Part shown: piece by piece, positions 1 to 10,500 of the stretch | How the letters are laid out: each line of letters opens with the position of its first letter | How positions within the stretch are numbered: position 1 is the first letter of the stretch | DNA from: Mimachlamys varia | Taxonomy: Eukaryota > Mollusca > Bivalvia > Pectinida > Pectinidae | Reading direction: 5' to 3' | Length of the DNA: 64,000 nt | Assembly: GCA_947623455.1 (NCBI GenBank) | Contig: OX392527.1 | Span: 47,350,401-47,414,400 of the forward strand | Translations under genes and position numbers: made by a program | Notes under the pieces: generated by a model | Database searches by the model: none | What the model saw: only the letters and a program-made list of their open reading frames with translations | What the model was told of the DNA's origin: nothing

Positions 1-76
1 CAGACTAGGCCCGGATTATGTATTGAGTACTACAGAGTAGTACTCAGCATGTACAATAATGTACAGCCAGTCTACA
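1..76 (-). repeat. Gypsy 1 3' LTR, start only (cut by window edge)
   Basis: Identical to 7191-7266 and bordered inward by the polypurine tract at about 77-90. The rest of this LTR and its target-site duplication lie left of the window. Confidence 0.85.
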
Positions 77-859
77 TACTCCCCTGCTGAGTAAAATGAC
101 TCCAGGCATTTCCGATTCTAGGTATAATTCCAAAATCTTTAAAATATTTAAATATTATGGAAAACCAGTTTGGATCGATCATTGTTCCAGCATACATGTA
201 AGTTATACACTTAAGTGGAAAATTATGCAAATATATATTATGGTGCCACTGAATATATCGAAACCATGTAAGTGAAGCTTACATTATAAAGCAAAACCTA
301 ATGGTAAATATATCAGGTCCAATATCTTGGTAGTTTTAACTAAACAATATCAAGTTCACAAATGATAGGTTATAAAACACCGGTTAGGGGAATGGATATG
401 GTTGGACGTCCTAATGTTCCAATCTCCTCATATTGCATATATATATAATGATTATTATGCCCATTGGGACAATACAGTTATCACAAGAAGCACTTTTACA
501 AGTACTATTGCTACATCCCAATTAATAGATGGAGTAAATTACTGGTGACTACCATACCAAAGCTATATATAAATATAATTATCAACACGCGATTCAAGGG
601 AGATAATCCATGACAGTTGTGAGGCTGTCATTACCCATGTGGGAACCACACAATTATGTTTTAAAATAATACATAATATAATAGTTAAAATACACATATC
701 GTTATTAGATCTAACACTGGAGAGGTTGGGGATACCCCTACCGATCTCCTTAGATCGAACGACTTAATTGAAATAATAAAGTTAAAACACTATGGATATT
801 ATTAAAAAACACAACAATAATACACTGTAATTTGCTTTAAACAATCAGGATTGTTACAG
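77..859 (-). other. Gypsy 1 3' noncoding region
   Basis: AT-rich sequence between the end of the integrase ORF and the polypurine tract. No open frame of note is seen. It is probably the 3' untranslated part of the element. Confidence 0.5.
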
Positions 860-2527
860 TTACACGAATACCTCATTGTCACTGCAACTTACAGCTTGTA
901 TGGGGAAAATCCAGTTCCCATAGCGATCTGGAGGTTTAGAGACGCGATTTGAACGTCTAACTTCTGGAGTCTGTAACTCAGAAGTATCTTCCTCCAGCTG
1001 TCTACTACTTTCATTGATCTCATGATCACTATGGGACAGCTCGGATTCGCGAATTGACAGTTCCACAATACTGGGTGTTCTGATGAATTCCGATTCATTG
1101 ATAACCGGAATCATCTCTGACTCATCACCAGCTATAGAGACTGTCTCAACATATGGATTTGATTCGCTTACCCTTTCCTGCGGAGCTGGCGGATTTCCGT
1201 TTCGCTGCTGGCGATGCCTTCGTTGCCTCAGAGTAGTGGCAATCTCATCCTCAGACTCCGAATCTGTAGCTGAAGATGATGATGGTGATCCTGGCTTCGT
1301 ATGAGCAGGGGGAACTGGCTTTCTACTGCTTCCCTTGCGGTTTTGCAGTTTAGAGGGATCTTTCACAGGGATTGTGTTAAATGGGAGGAGCATGTTTCTG
1401 TGCAGGGTCCTTCGGGGTCCCTTACCAGACTCGAGCTTCACCTCATACACAGGAATATCACTATTTGGTAACTTAGAAACCAAATAGGGTTCCCGATCCC
1501 ATCGATCTGCCAGTTTATGTTTCCCTTTGAGGCCAACCTTCCTTATAAGGACTCTGTCGCCAACCTCAAGCCTGGACTCATGTATAGACCGATCATACCG
1601 GTGTTTATTCTGAGCAGCTTGTTTGGACGCCTCAGTCTGGGCTGCTTTATAAGCATACTCCATCCTCGTTCGCAATTTGCTAACATAGGAGGAGTGGTCC
1701 TCTGCTCCCTGCTGACCAGGGTCAGTACCAAAAAAGGCATCAACCGATAACCGAGGGTGCCAACCGAACATGAGATAGTGGGGTGAAAAGCCGGTGGCAC
1801 CACTCTTGGTGGCGTTATATGCCTGGCATAGTGGTGCTATATAAGTCTTCCAGTCTATTTTCTTTTCATCTTCCAAGGTAGCTAACATACCAAGGAGAGT
1901 TCTGTTGAACCGTTCAGCCGAACCGTTTCCCATAGGGTGGTAAGGAGTAGTCCTAGTCTTCTTAACCCCTGCTAGCTTGCAGAGTTCTGAAATAACTTTG
2001 GACTCAAAGTTACGACCCTGATCACTATGCAATCTTTCAGGAAAACTGTAGAACACAATGAAATGCTCATACAGCGCCTTAGCAGTTGTAGATGCTTTTT
2101 GGTTGCGACAAGGTATAGCTTGAGCATACCTTGTGAAATGATCAGTTATGACTAACACATCCTCATAGCCACCTTTAGACTTATCCACCCCTAGAAAGTC
2201 TATACAGACTAATTCCATGGGTCTGGATGTCTCAATAGGAACCAGCTCAGCGACGGGTTTGACTGGTGTCTTACGCAGTACACAGCGCTCACAAACCTCA
2301 ACTTTCTTCTCAACATCTTTCCCAAGGCCTGGCCAATAGAAACGTTGCCGTGCCAACCAGAGTGTTCTCTCTTTCCCTTGATGACCAGCGTCATCATGAA
2401 CCCCTTTAAGGGCGAGCGAATGGTATCTCCCTGGCAACACCAACTGTTTCACATCTCGACCATCTAGAGAAGCGGTTCTATACAGAACCCCATCATTGAG
2501 AGTCAACTTATTCCAGTTTCTCATCAA
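860..2527 (-). CDS. Gypsy 1 integrase (C-terminal part of pol)
   Basis: Integrase of a Ty3/gypsy pol, which inserts the cDNA into the host genome. Domains in order: an N-terminal HHCC zinc-binding region (histidines around HDDAGH, cysteines CERC, residues about 35-85), the rve catalytic core with the D-D-E triad (D in CIDFLG, D in HSDQG, E in SAERFNRTL), a GPY/F-like segment (DRWDREPYLVSKL), and a long acidic, Ser-rich tail. The first codon of the longest frame is TTG with ATG next to it, but the frame stays open upstream through the end of the RT ORF, so this is the downstream half of pol rather than a separate gene. A frame offset near 2575-2590 separates it from the RT-RNase H frame. Gypsy pol is normally one polyprotein, so this is most likely an inactivating indel. 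Confidence 0.88.
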   Translation of the reverse strand: MMRNWNKLTLNDGVLYRTASLDGRDVKQLVLPGRYHSLALKGVHDDAGHQGKERTLWLARQRFYWPGLGKDVEKKVEVCERCVLRKTPVKPVAELVPIETSRPMELVCIDFLGVDKSKGGYEDVLVITDHFTRYAQAIPCRNQKASTTAKALYEHFIVFYSFPERLHSDQGRNFESKVISELCKLAGVKKTRTTPYHPMGNGSAERFNRTLLGMLATLEDEKKIDWKTYIAPLCQAYNATKSGATGFSPHYLMFGWHPRLSVDAFFGTDPGQQGAEDHSSYVSKLRTRMEYAYKAAQTEASKQAAQNKHRYDRSIHESRLEVGDRVLIRKVGLKGKHKLADRWDREPYLVSKLPNSDIPVYEVKLESGKGPRRTLHRNMLLPFNTIPVKDPSKLQNRKGSSRKPVPPAHTKPGSPSSSSATDSESEDEIATTLRQRRHRQQRNGNPPAPQERVSESNPYVETVSIAGDESEMIPVINESEFIRTPSIVELSIRESELSHSDHEINESSRQLEEDTSELQTPEVRRSNRVSKPPDRYGNWIFPIQAVSCSDNEVFV

Positions 2528-2546
2528 TTTTTGGACATATGGGGAT

Positions 2547-4637
2547 TCACTTTTGAGCGTTTTCCCCCTGGGATGAAACTCTAGCTATGTCTCGATCGTC
2601 CTTCTGTTCTTTCTGCCAATTAACTGTACCTAGTGTATCAGATAAAACTGCACACTCACTGGCCACATGAGGCACAGCTTCACCCACTACACAATCCATT
2701 AGTGGAGCTACAGTGATAGCAGATTGGCAAATAGCCTTGATAACATCCGGATTCATTTGAGACATGCGTGAGAGACCGTCCGCATCAGCGTTGTTTTTCC
2801 CTGGTCTATAGTGCAAGGTAAAGTTATAATTGGCCAATGCAGCTACCCAACGGTGACTGGTTGCATCCAACTTAGCCTTACCCAACACATAGGTAAGAGG
2901 ATTATTGTCAGTGACAACTTGGAATGTATTACCATAGAGGTAATCATGAAATTTGTCGGTGACCGCCCATTTAAGAGCTAAAAACTCTAACTTATGTGCC
3001 GGATAATTCCGTTCATTGGGTTTTAAGCCACGGCTTGCATATGCAATGACCTTCTCTACACCATCTTGTTTTTGATAGAGCACAGCACCCAACCCGAGGG
3101 CACAAGCATCTGTATGGACAATAAATGGTTTCGAGAAATCAGCATAAGCTAGCACAGGGGGATTCGTCAGTTTCACTTTAACAGTATCAAAAGCTGTTTG
3201 TTGTGGTTCCTGCCACAACCACTCAGCCTTTTTCTTTGGCTTTGACTTGGATTTAGGCTTGGACTTAGCCTTTTTCCTTGTTAAGTCATGACCCTGTAAA
3301 AGTTGGTTTAGGGGCTGTACAAGTTTTGAAAAATCCTTGATAAAGCGTCTATAGTAGCCGCTAAACCCCAGAAACTGGCGTAATTCCTTCACATTTTTAG
3401 GTGGAGGCCAATTTTTTACAGCAGACAGCTTTTCAGGATCTGTCGCTATACCTTTTTCAGAGACAACATGTCCAAGGTAGGTAACGGATGTTTTGAAGAA
3501 CTCACATTTTGAGGGTTTTAATTTGAGGCCGTGTTTCACTAGTCTGGCGAAAACTGATTCTAACCTGGTTAGGTGCTCATCAAAGGTCCGGGAAAAAATC
3601 AAAATATCATCCAAGAAGATTAAACACTCCTTGAGATGCATATCGCCCATGCATTTCTCCATGAGACGCTGAAAACACGCAGGAGCACAACTTAACCCAA
3701 AGCCCATCCGATTGGTCTCCCAGAAACCTAGGTTACCAACGGAAAAAGCTGTTTTAGGTTTGTCAGACTCCTCGACCTCGACTTGCCAGTAACCCGACCT
3801 TAAGTCAAGTTTTGAAAAAAAACGTGACCCAATCAGGCTGTCTACTGTATCGTCAAACCGAGGGAGCATATAAGCATCTTTACGAGTGCGCGAATTCAAC
3901 ATGCGGTAATCTATACAGAATCTTAAAGAACCATCCTTTTTGCGTACCAACACGACATTAGAACTATAAGGACTGTTCGATTCTCTTATGACACCCGCAT
4001 CATGCATTTCTTTGACATGCTGACGGACCTCCTCATACATACCAGGTGGTATTTTACGATAGGGTTGTTTAAATGGTCTATCGTCTATGAGGTCAATTCG
4101 ATGTTTGACAAGATCCGTACAACCAAAGTCAAAAGGACTGGTGGAAAAAGCACCCTTCCAATTTCCTAGAACCTGACGTGCCCTTAACAGTTGCTCGTCA
4201 GTAAGGTTCTCATAATCAATGATTATACCAAGTTCTTCTGGTACAGATTTCTCACTATGTTTTGTGTCAGCTGGTAAGTCTGAAGCAAGATTATCTACCA
4301 CCCGTACTGGGTTAGCAGTACAAATAATGCTTTTAGGCTTAATAGTAACAGGTTTCCCTGTAACATTACATACTTTAACTGGAATTTTCATACTTGACAC
4401 ACTATTGTGAACCTTAATGACACGAGGGCAAACTGTATACTTCAGGTCAGAATTAATGGTATTCTCTGTAACAAGATTCGTCGTATCTGGGTCAAGTCCT
4501 CTAGCTATGCCAGTAATAACCATTGACTCGTAGGGAGCCAAAATAATTGGTTTCCTACTCAAAGTTTTCACAGAGTAGGAACAAGTTATACTGGACACAG
4601 CTGTCTCCCACTCCGATGGTAGAGTTACGTCATCCAA
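2547..4637 (-). CDS. Gypsy 1 pol: protease end, reverse transcriptase and RNase H
   Basis: Reverse transcriptase and RNase H of a Ty3/gypsy element. RT motifs include SKLDLRSGYWQ and the catalytic FLDDILIFS (the gypsy form of YxDD). RNase H shows HTDACALGLGAVL, KLEFLALKW and VVTDNNPLTYVL, the expected Asp, Glu and Asp positions. The listed start is a TTG; the frame stays open upstream to about 4745 and there contains LLGTNVIR, typical of the end of a retropepsin, but the catalytic D-T/S-G motif is missing. The ORF stops at 2547, and the remainder of pol continues in another frame (integrase). Confidence 0.9.
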   Translation of the reverse strand: MDDVTLPSEWETAVSSITCSYSVKTLSRKPIILAPYESMVITGIARGLDPDTTNLVTENTINSDLKYTVCPRVIKVHNSVSSMKIPVKVCNVTGKPVTIKPKSIICTANPVRVVDNLASDLPADTKHSEKSVPEELGIIIDYENLTDEQLLRARQVLGNWKGAFSTSPFDFGCTDLVKHRIDLIDDRPFKQPYRKIPPGMYEEVRQHVKEMHDAGVIRESNSPYSSNVVLVRKKDGSLRFCIDYRMLNSRTRKDAYMLPRFDDTVDSLIGSRFFSKLDLRSGYWQVEVEESDKPKTAFSVGNLGFWETNRMGFGLSCAPACFQRLMEKCMGDMHLKECLIFLDDILIFSRTFDEHLTRLESVFARLVKHGLKLKPSKCEFFKTSVTYLGHVVSEKGIATDPEKLSAVKNWPPPKNVKELRQFLGFSGYYRRFIKDFSKLVQPLNQLLQGHDLTRKKAKSKPKSKSKPKKKAEWLWQEPQQTAFDTVKVKLTNPPVLAYADFSKPFIVHTDACALGLGAVLYQKQDGVEKVIAYASRGLKPNERNYPAHKLEFLALKWAVTDKFHDYLYGNTFQVVTDNNPLTYVLGKAKLDATSHRWVAALANYNFTLHYRPGKNNADADGLSRMSQMNPDVIKAICQSAITVAPLMDCVVGEAVPHVASECAVLSDTLGTVNWQKEQKDDRDIARVSSQGENAQK

Positions 4638-4672
4638 GGCTAATGATTTTACAACACGTATGACATTTGTAC

Positions 4673-5044
4673 CTAACAGGGCGGGACACTGCTGGTTATA
4701 TTCTGTGTCTGGCCCGATATTGTCTCCTCGAGACCAGTGTTATTCATAAACACTGAACTAGTTCTATCTCTAGGTAATAGAGGTATGGTACTAGTTTGTT
4801 TTGGCATTGAGGCAGCAGTAAAGCTGATCTCCTCTTTCACCGGCATTAACTTGTATTTACCAGAGGCAAGAAGAAGTTTCAACATTTCATCCTCTGATAG
4901 TTTACTCCCTTTCGTAAAAGGGTCTGCCTCTGGCTCTTGCTCTTCCTCAGTTTTTAACTGTACCCCACTAACCTTAGCACCCGTCTCCTCCTCCTGCTCA
5001 TTCATTAGAGATTTACTTTTAACCTCATCTACTGGAGTAGCCAT
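4673..5044 (-). CDS. Gypsy 1 gag-like N-terminal remnant, 123 aa
   Basis: Starts with a genuine ATG (MATPVDEVKSKS) and is rich in Glu, Lys and Ser. No capsid fold, no CCHC zinc knuckle and no protease active site are visible, although all would be expected between here and RT. Its end overlaps, in another frame, the open frame leading into the protease remnant of pol, so a deletion or frameshift probably removed most of gag and protease. The gag assignment rests on position only. Confidence 0.45.
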   Translation of the reverse strand: MATPVDEVKSKSLMNEQEEETGAKVSGVQLKTEEEQEPEADPFTKGSKLSEDEMLKLLLASGKYKLMPVKEEISFTAASMPKQTSTIPLLPRDRTSSVFMNNTGLEETISGQTQNITSSVPPC

Positions 5045-5265
5045 ATTGTATTAATACTAGATACTAATGTAATAATATACAGTATACAATGCAATATGTT
5101 TATCGACAATCAATAAAGATCTTAGAGACTAATCTCTTCATCCAGGAACGAGCTAAAAGTGCTACAGGGTGTACACCATCCTTGAATAGATTAAAGTTAA
5201 CTGTTGGGGGTTTACCCGCTCTTTTGTAAAGAAGAAGGTCAGATCTGAAGTTGAGAGAAAATACC

Positions 5266-5832
5266 TCACCAAGTGTGTTTAATCTTGTGTTTGTCTTTTA
5301 CACAGTCATTGAGGATCTCAATCCTTTTAGCTAGAGTCAGATCTTGCTCAGCAAGCACTGATGCATGCGAGGGAGAATAACCCTTAGCTAAGTTCCAATT
5401 CTTAATCGAGTATGGAGGAATCTCTAGAAACACCAGCTTAACCTGGGGATAGTTATAACAAACTTGAACAAATTGGTTCAACTTAGTGTTGACAAAAGCT
5501 GAACACTCCTCATCTGTACTATGGGTCAAATAAATAAACCTGCCTCTCTTAGTAGTGAGGTCACATGTGCCAAGCCAAATGTACAATACAATTGACTGGT
5601 ACTTTCTTAAGATGTCATCTAAATTTTTGTACAGATAATTTAGACCAAAATCAAATGTTCCTCCAGCTTTACAGCAAAATTCGATCTGATAACCAAACTG
5701 CTGAAGTAAATCGTGGTGAGCTTTTAGGGCAAACCCTTTGCTGGAACTCAACAAAACTGGTTTTCTAGTTAGTACACCACTTGGTACTGATATTGGTTTC
5801 TCAACAAATTTTGTTAGTTTACTCGAACTCAT
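5266..5832 (-). CDS. Gypsy 1 upstream ORF, SGNH/GDSL-hydrolase-like, 188 aa
   Basis: The ATG at 5832 (MSSSKLTKF) is the first methionine of the frame; a TTG lies six codons further upstream. The protein resembles the SGNH hydrolase layout: an early beta-strand/turn (VLLSSSKGFALKAH) where block I GDS normally sits, YIWLGTCDLTTKRGRF where the block III GxND turn would be, then a strand ending in FLEIPPYSIKNW. The catalytic GDS serine context is changed to SSSKG and no clear C-terminal DxxH is seen, so enzymatic activity is doubtful. It lies between the 5' LTR and the gag-like ORF, same strand. The fold assignment is inference from pattern, not alignment. Confidence 0.5.
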   Translation of the reverse strand: MSSSKLTKFVEKPISVPSGVLTRKPVLLSSSKGFALKAHHDLLQQFGYQIEFCCKAGGTFDFGLNYLYKNLDDILRKYQSIVLYIWLGTCDLTTKRGRFIYLTHSTDEECSAFVNTKLNQFVQVCYNYPQVKLVFLEIPPYSIKNWNLAKGYSPSHASVLAEQDLTLAKRIEILNDCVKDKHKIKHTW

Positions 5833-7190
5833 ACCCAGAATAATCCTCAAGATACATATATATGATAAATAATAATATTAAATCACACCAGGTAAATATC
5901 CCTCAATACATAAACCTGTCCTAATCTTATAATACACAGGGGAAACATACAACCTTTCATACAATGAATAGTGCAAGACTTACCTGTACTTCAAAGGGAG
6001 GGTACTGCATGGAAAGCTACATGAAGTTGAAGTGCAAAAGATATATCAGTGCAGGTGAATGATGACACTACATATGGTGATGACAATGAGATGGTGCTGA
6101 CTCTACATGGTGATGGCACTGTGCTGATGATTATATGGTGATGGTGCAGCGGACAGGAATCTGGTACCTGGTAAAACAAAAATATCAGATATAGATTTAC
6201 AATATAGAAAGATTTACATTACATAGGTCAAGTTAAATTACATGTTTTGGATTATTGACGAAATATTTACTGCATAATTAACGTAGAAAATGGAAAATAT
6301 TACAAAATATATCAATAAATGTCAAAATATATATGTATAACCAAAACAAAGTTTATCGCGACACATGTTCCGTTACGATTCCGCTACGTATACACTGTAC
6401 ACTGCCACTGAACTGCTGCTTGTAACCAGTTCTACCCATATCGTATACTGTTCTGTCACATCGAAACCAAACCAAACGAAGGGTTTCCTGTGGTCTCTTT
6501 TCCTCACACTACCGTGCCAACCTGTATCTCGAGCCTGTTCTCTGTCGCATCGAAACTCGGACCTTCCTGCACGATCTTCCCCATCTCACATGTACAAAAT
6601 AACAACAACACTACTCACTTCACCGGAAGTGACGTCGGGAAAGTTAGATAGAACTCTTTTCCCCACTGTCTGTAAACAGTGACACCAAAGATAGTGTGTC
6701 TAACCTGGCTTCACAGTTGTACACTAGGAATACTGCCGAAATCTACGTGGGCGCCATTTGTAAGCCCTTCCTGTTAATATACACAACTAGGACTAGGGTC
6801 ATGGTTCGGCATGTCATTTATGTTGTTCCAAACGAAGCCTACAATTACAATATATAATGATTGTACATATACAATTGATAATTGTAGATAAAGATATAAA
6901 TGGACATGAAATAGATTATTAAATTATATATTTATATTTAAGACATGGAATTCTATCACAGACTAGCATTTGTAGATTTGTCTTACCAGGTCTCGGCATA
7001 AGCCTCTCCGCTGCCCTAGATGGAAGTGATGGGAAGAGGGGTTGTGATGCGTGAGGAAATGTAATTGCGCATGCGCCTAGAGAATACTCCAGAGGTATGC
7101 ACAATGACAGGTGCTCCATGTTCATACATACCACTCTCTCACTCAGGTGTGACATATACATACGTAAACATATACATGTGGACAGAGTGA
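5833..7190 (-). other. Gypsy 1 5' untranslated region
   Basis: AT-rich, no credible long coding frame. On the minus strand a splice-donor-like CAG|GTAAGT occurs near 5978, so the upstream ORF transcript may be spliced. Part of this stretch must be LTR, but the border is unresolved. Confidence 0.4.
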
Positions 7191-7266
7191 CAGACTAGGC
7201 CCGGATTATGTATTGAGTACTACAGAGTAGTACTCAGCATGTACAATAATGTACAGCCAGTCTACA
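7191..7266 (-). repeat. Gypsy 1 5' LTR, outer end
   Basis: Matches positions 1-76 exactly. The LTR must extend further left than 7191, but its inner end cannot be read here because the partner copy is cut off. A CCA/TG junction at about 7109-7113 is a possible LTR/primer-site border, which would give an LTR of about 155 bp, but the adjoining bases do not match a tRNA 3' end that I recognise. Confidence 0.7.
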
Positions 7267-7352
7267 TATGTAAAAATTAGAATTGAACACAAGATTTACT
7301 GCGTTTACGGTATAACGTGCACCATAGAATAGGTTTGTGTACATGTACACAC

Positions 7353-7528
7353 GTATATTGCCGTCTGTACACAGGATGTAGCCCCGCTACACTCAATGGT
7401 GATCTCGGCTTTGTCACCCATTATATCCTCCACCTGCTTAGCAACTACTTCTGGGTCACGACTTGTAACCTTGACTGTGTATGTAGCACCTAACTGTTTA
7501 GCGATCGCCAACCGTGAGTCATCAATAT
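7353..7528 (-). CDS. SORD: SORD exon 7
   Basis: 176 nt, acceptor cacttcag. Encodes [20 protein letters not shown] through [12 protein letters not shown] and TAIY, then donor gtgtgt. The Asp of TDIDDSRL, typical of NAD-preferring MDR enzymes, is formed across the exon 6/7 junction. The next exon lies beyond gypsy 1. Confidence 0.92.
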
Positions 7529-10500
7529 CTGAAGTGAAATTAAAATAAAAAGACTTAAATATAGTTAATAGTATGTCCATTGAAAAAGATAAAATAAAGA
7601 TATAAGTTTAGTCATTTTGAATAAAATATTTTTGCCCGTGAAAGATGATCTAGAATAAAACCGGACCCGAACAATAATATTGACCATTTTACTATAGATG
7701 ATAATCAATATATATGTCAACAGCTAATATTGTCAGAAGAAACAAGACAATCGAATAAGGAAGGGAATTGACTTAATCAATTAGATTAAGATTGAGCTGG
7801 TTTTTCTTGCTTTAAGTAAGGAGGATAACAATTATATCAGTAATATCCTCTTACTTATTAGGTAATCTCCCCTTATCCTAATGTTTTGAGTATAACGATT
7901 ACATGAGCAATATCCCCTTATTTTGAAAGCTTAATGTGCGGTTAAATAAATTTGCGAGAATCTAGAAAATGAAGAGACAGAAAAAAGAAAAGTTGTCTGC
8001 CTTCACTTCAAAGATAGAGTTCTCCAAATTCGTGTTTATCAAACAAATGTCTGACACACATATATTGCATTGCTACATATTATTTTTGTGAAAACATCAA
8101 CACGCTTACACTTATCTGAACACAATTCTAATGAATTTGAATTCAAATTTATGGGCGGATTGGTCGGGTGGTTAACACTCCGGCCTTCCATGCAGACGGC
8201 CGGGGTTCGATCCGCGAAGTCGTCGTACACGTGGGATATTTAGAGACAGTGTTCTTCTCCTGTCCACACAACACAACACAGGTGGAGTATAAAATAGTCT
8301 GGGGTTGGTGTTGCGGTATGTGCTGTAATATGCAAGTGAGGTGGCACTATAAAAAGATGCCGTTGAAAATACGATCCCACTTCCAACAGAACACAATACA
8401 TCTTCTGCACACATGCACATATAGGGAGATATTAACCAGGTGGTACAGGACTAGTAGTTAGCGCCTGATTAGGCAGCTCATGTGAGCTCCTCAGAATTGT
8501 ATATGATAGAACTGTATGCTTTAATTGTATTGATTGTATAAGGTAGCAGTGTACAGAAGCATAATTTGGCCATGGGTAATATTTTTGTACAACGAATTAC
8601 CCCTATAATATTATGCCTATCAAAATTTAGAAAACAATCAGGAGCAAAATTGGCATAATCATGACAAAGTTGACTTTGTGGACTTCACATTTGTTAAAAA
8701 AAAAATGATTTAAATTTTTTGCCTTTCCAAAACGGGTGTCATGAAAAGTATGTAATCTTTAGTTTTAGATAAAACTTAAGCAAAAATTACTATTGGTGGG
8801 GTCAAATTTTGGGTCAAAAATAGCGGTTTTATTTTCTTTTTTTTTTTTGGGGGGGGGGGGGGGGGGGGATTTTTCAGTATTTTTTATGTGGTAACCATGG
8901 TATTAACACAGGTAACATACATAGAAAATAAACGTTTATACACTTCTCATTCCTTACCTAAGAAGTGTACATCAATGTAATGAAAAGCGCTTTAAAGAGC
9001 CAAATGTTGTAAATTATATTTCTTTAGGAAAACCACGCCGTCGTCATTCTCATCTCTAATTGCCCCTTTGTTTGGGTTCTAAGCTCTTCCTCAGTCTTTA
9101 AAATCATAAGGATAACGATAATACGAATAACTTCTCTTTCTCCCAAAACCTTGAGGATACTTTACGAGTAATCTTACCTGTGATGCACACTTCAGACGCT
9201 CCCATGGCCTTCGACGTCAGGAGGGTAGTCAATCCAATTGGGCCTGGACCATATACAACACGCAAGTTAGCACTATTAGGCGAAACCAATTATTTTATAG
9301 AGACAAGAAAGACAGCCAAGATTTGTTTTTTCTCTTTAAGCGCATTTCAGGAATTCCTTCTAAAAAGAAAAGCAACCTCGAATGTTTAATAGAAATCAAA
9401 CGGCTGTACCAAAGTTCACTTTACGAAGACAAATGGATGTTAAGTGTATGTAATATCTGACATCAGAGAAGAGATACTTAACGTATTACTAATATTAACG
9501 ACAGAAGAAGCATAACCATAAACATATCTGTTAATCAACGCTATATTTTTTATCTAGACCGAAGCACACGACCTACATGACCTAAAAGAGGGAAAGACGA
9601 CCTACATGACTCTAAGAGGACTAGGGGGGGACGACCTACCTGACCCCAGAATGAGAACCTTGCTCCCGAGCTTGACTCCGCCCCTGTTACAGGCGTGAAC
9701 ACTGACCGACAGGGGTTCCAACATGGCTCCCTCTTCACAACTCACGTGGTCGGGTAATCTAGATACAGAAAACATATTGGAAAGTAAATGGTTTTAGTAG
9801 TGTCTGATGCTGAAACACCAAACTGGGACAGAAATGCATGGTGTTGTCTCTAGACAGTTTTGTTTATTAGTTGTTTAAAAAACAAACAAAAAGTTTGCAT
9901 TTAAGAATTGATTGATAACAATAGATCAAGTATCTGTATCGTTCATGTTGATTGTTAAACAATCAAGAAGAACGATATCAACTTAAAGTACAGAACGTGA
10001 TTAATTTTTTTAGAAAATATAAACATTTCTCTCATTTTCACCCCTCCTTCATAATATATTTGGTCTCTCAATGATGATAAAATATTATAAATAAACATTT
10101 CTTCTCAGTACACATTTATACCAAAGTATCGATGATCGCGATCGATGTCGACTGCTGACAAACAAACTAACAACACAAGGATTCGAGAGATGCAGGTTGA
10201 TCAGAACTATGGGCACGTTTTATGATCGCCATTTTTGTCTCATTGAGAAATATTCTGTATCTTTTAAGTGATATGACGATGGGCGTTTTTGAGTATGCTC
10301 ATTAGTGTGTTTACTTGTTGTGATTGACAATGATACTCGGTTCTCATTTTAAGAACTTGATGTTTACTTGGATGTGACAAAGATTTACATGGCGGGTGTC
10401 GTCGATGAAGCAGAAGACGCTTACTCTTCCGGAGCACCTGGTCTTATTCTCTTGTACTTTTGTAGCCGATCGTGGCTTACGGGTTCGTCATATATTATCA

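Larger units (their letters stand above)
1..7266 (-). mobile_element. Ty3/gypsy LTR retrotransposon (gypsy 1), in SORD intron 7
   Basis: An LTR retrotransposon in minus orientation. The outer end of the right (5') LTR at 7191-7266 is identical to positions 1-76, which are the inner part of the left (3') LTR cut by the window edge; the two 78-bp stretches (1-78, 7191-7268) show no mismatch, so the insertion looks young. Read on the minus strand the LTR starts TGTAGACTGG, and at the left copy it is directly preceded by a purine-rich tract (AGCAGGGGAGTA), a textbook polypurine primer. Internal order on the minus strand: a 188-aa ORF with SGNH-like features (5832-5266), a 123-aa gag-like ORF (5044-4673), protease remnant plus RT-RNase H (from about 4745 to 2547) and integrase (2527-860). 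The inner end of the 5' LTR and the primer-binding site could not be fixed. The right end lies only 86 bp from SORD exon 7, so the element sits in a SORD intron, in the same orientation as the gene. Confidence 0.9.

Noticed and set aside
7092..7111. Primer-binding site of gypsy 1
   Set aside because: The CCA/TG junction fits, but the adjoining bases do not match any tRNA 3' end that I can recognise, so it is left unassigned.
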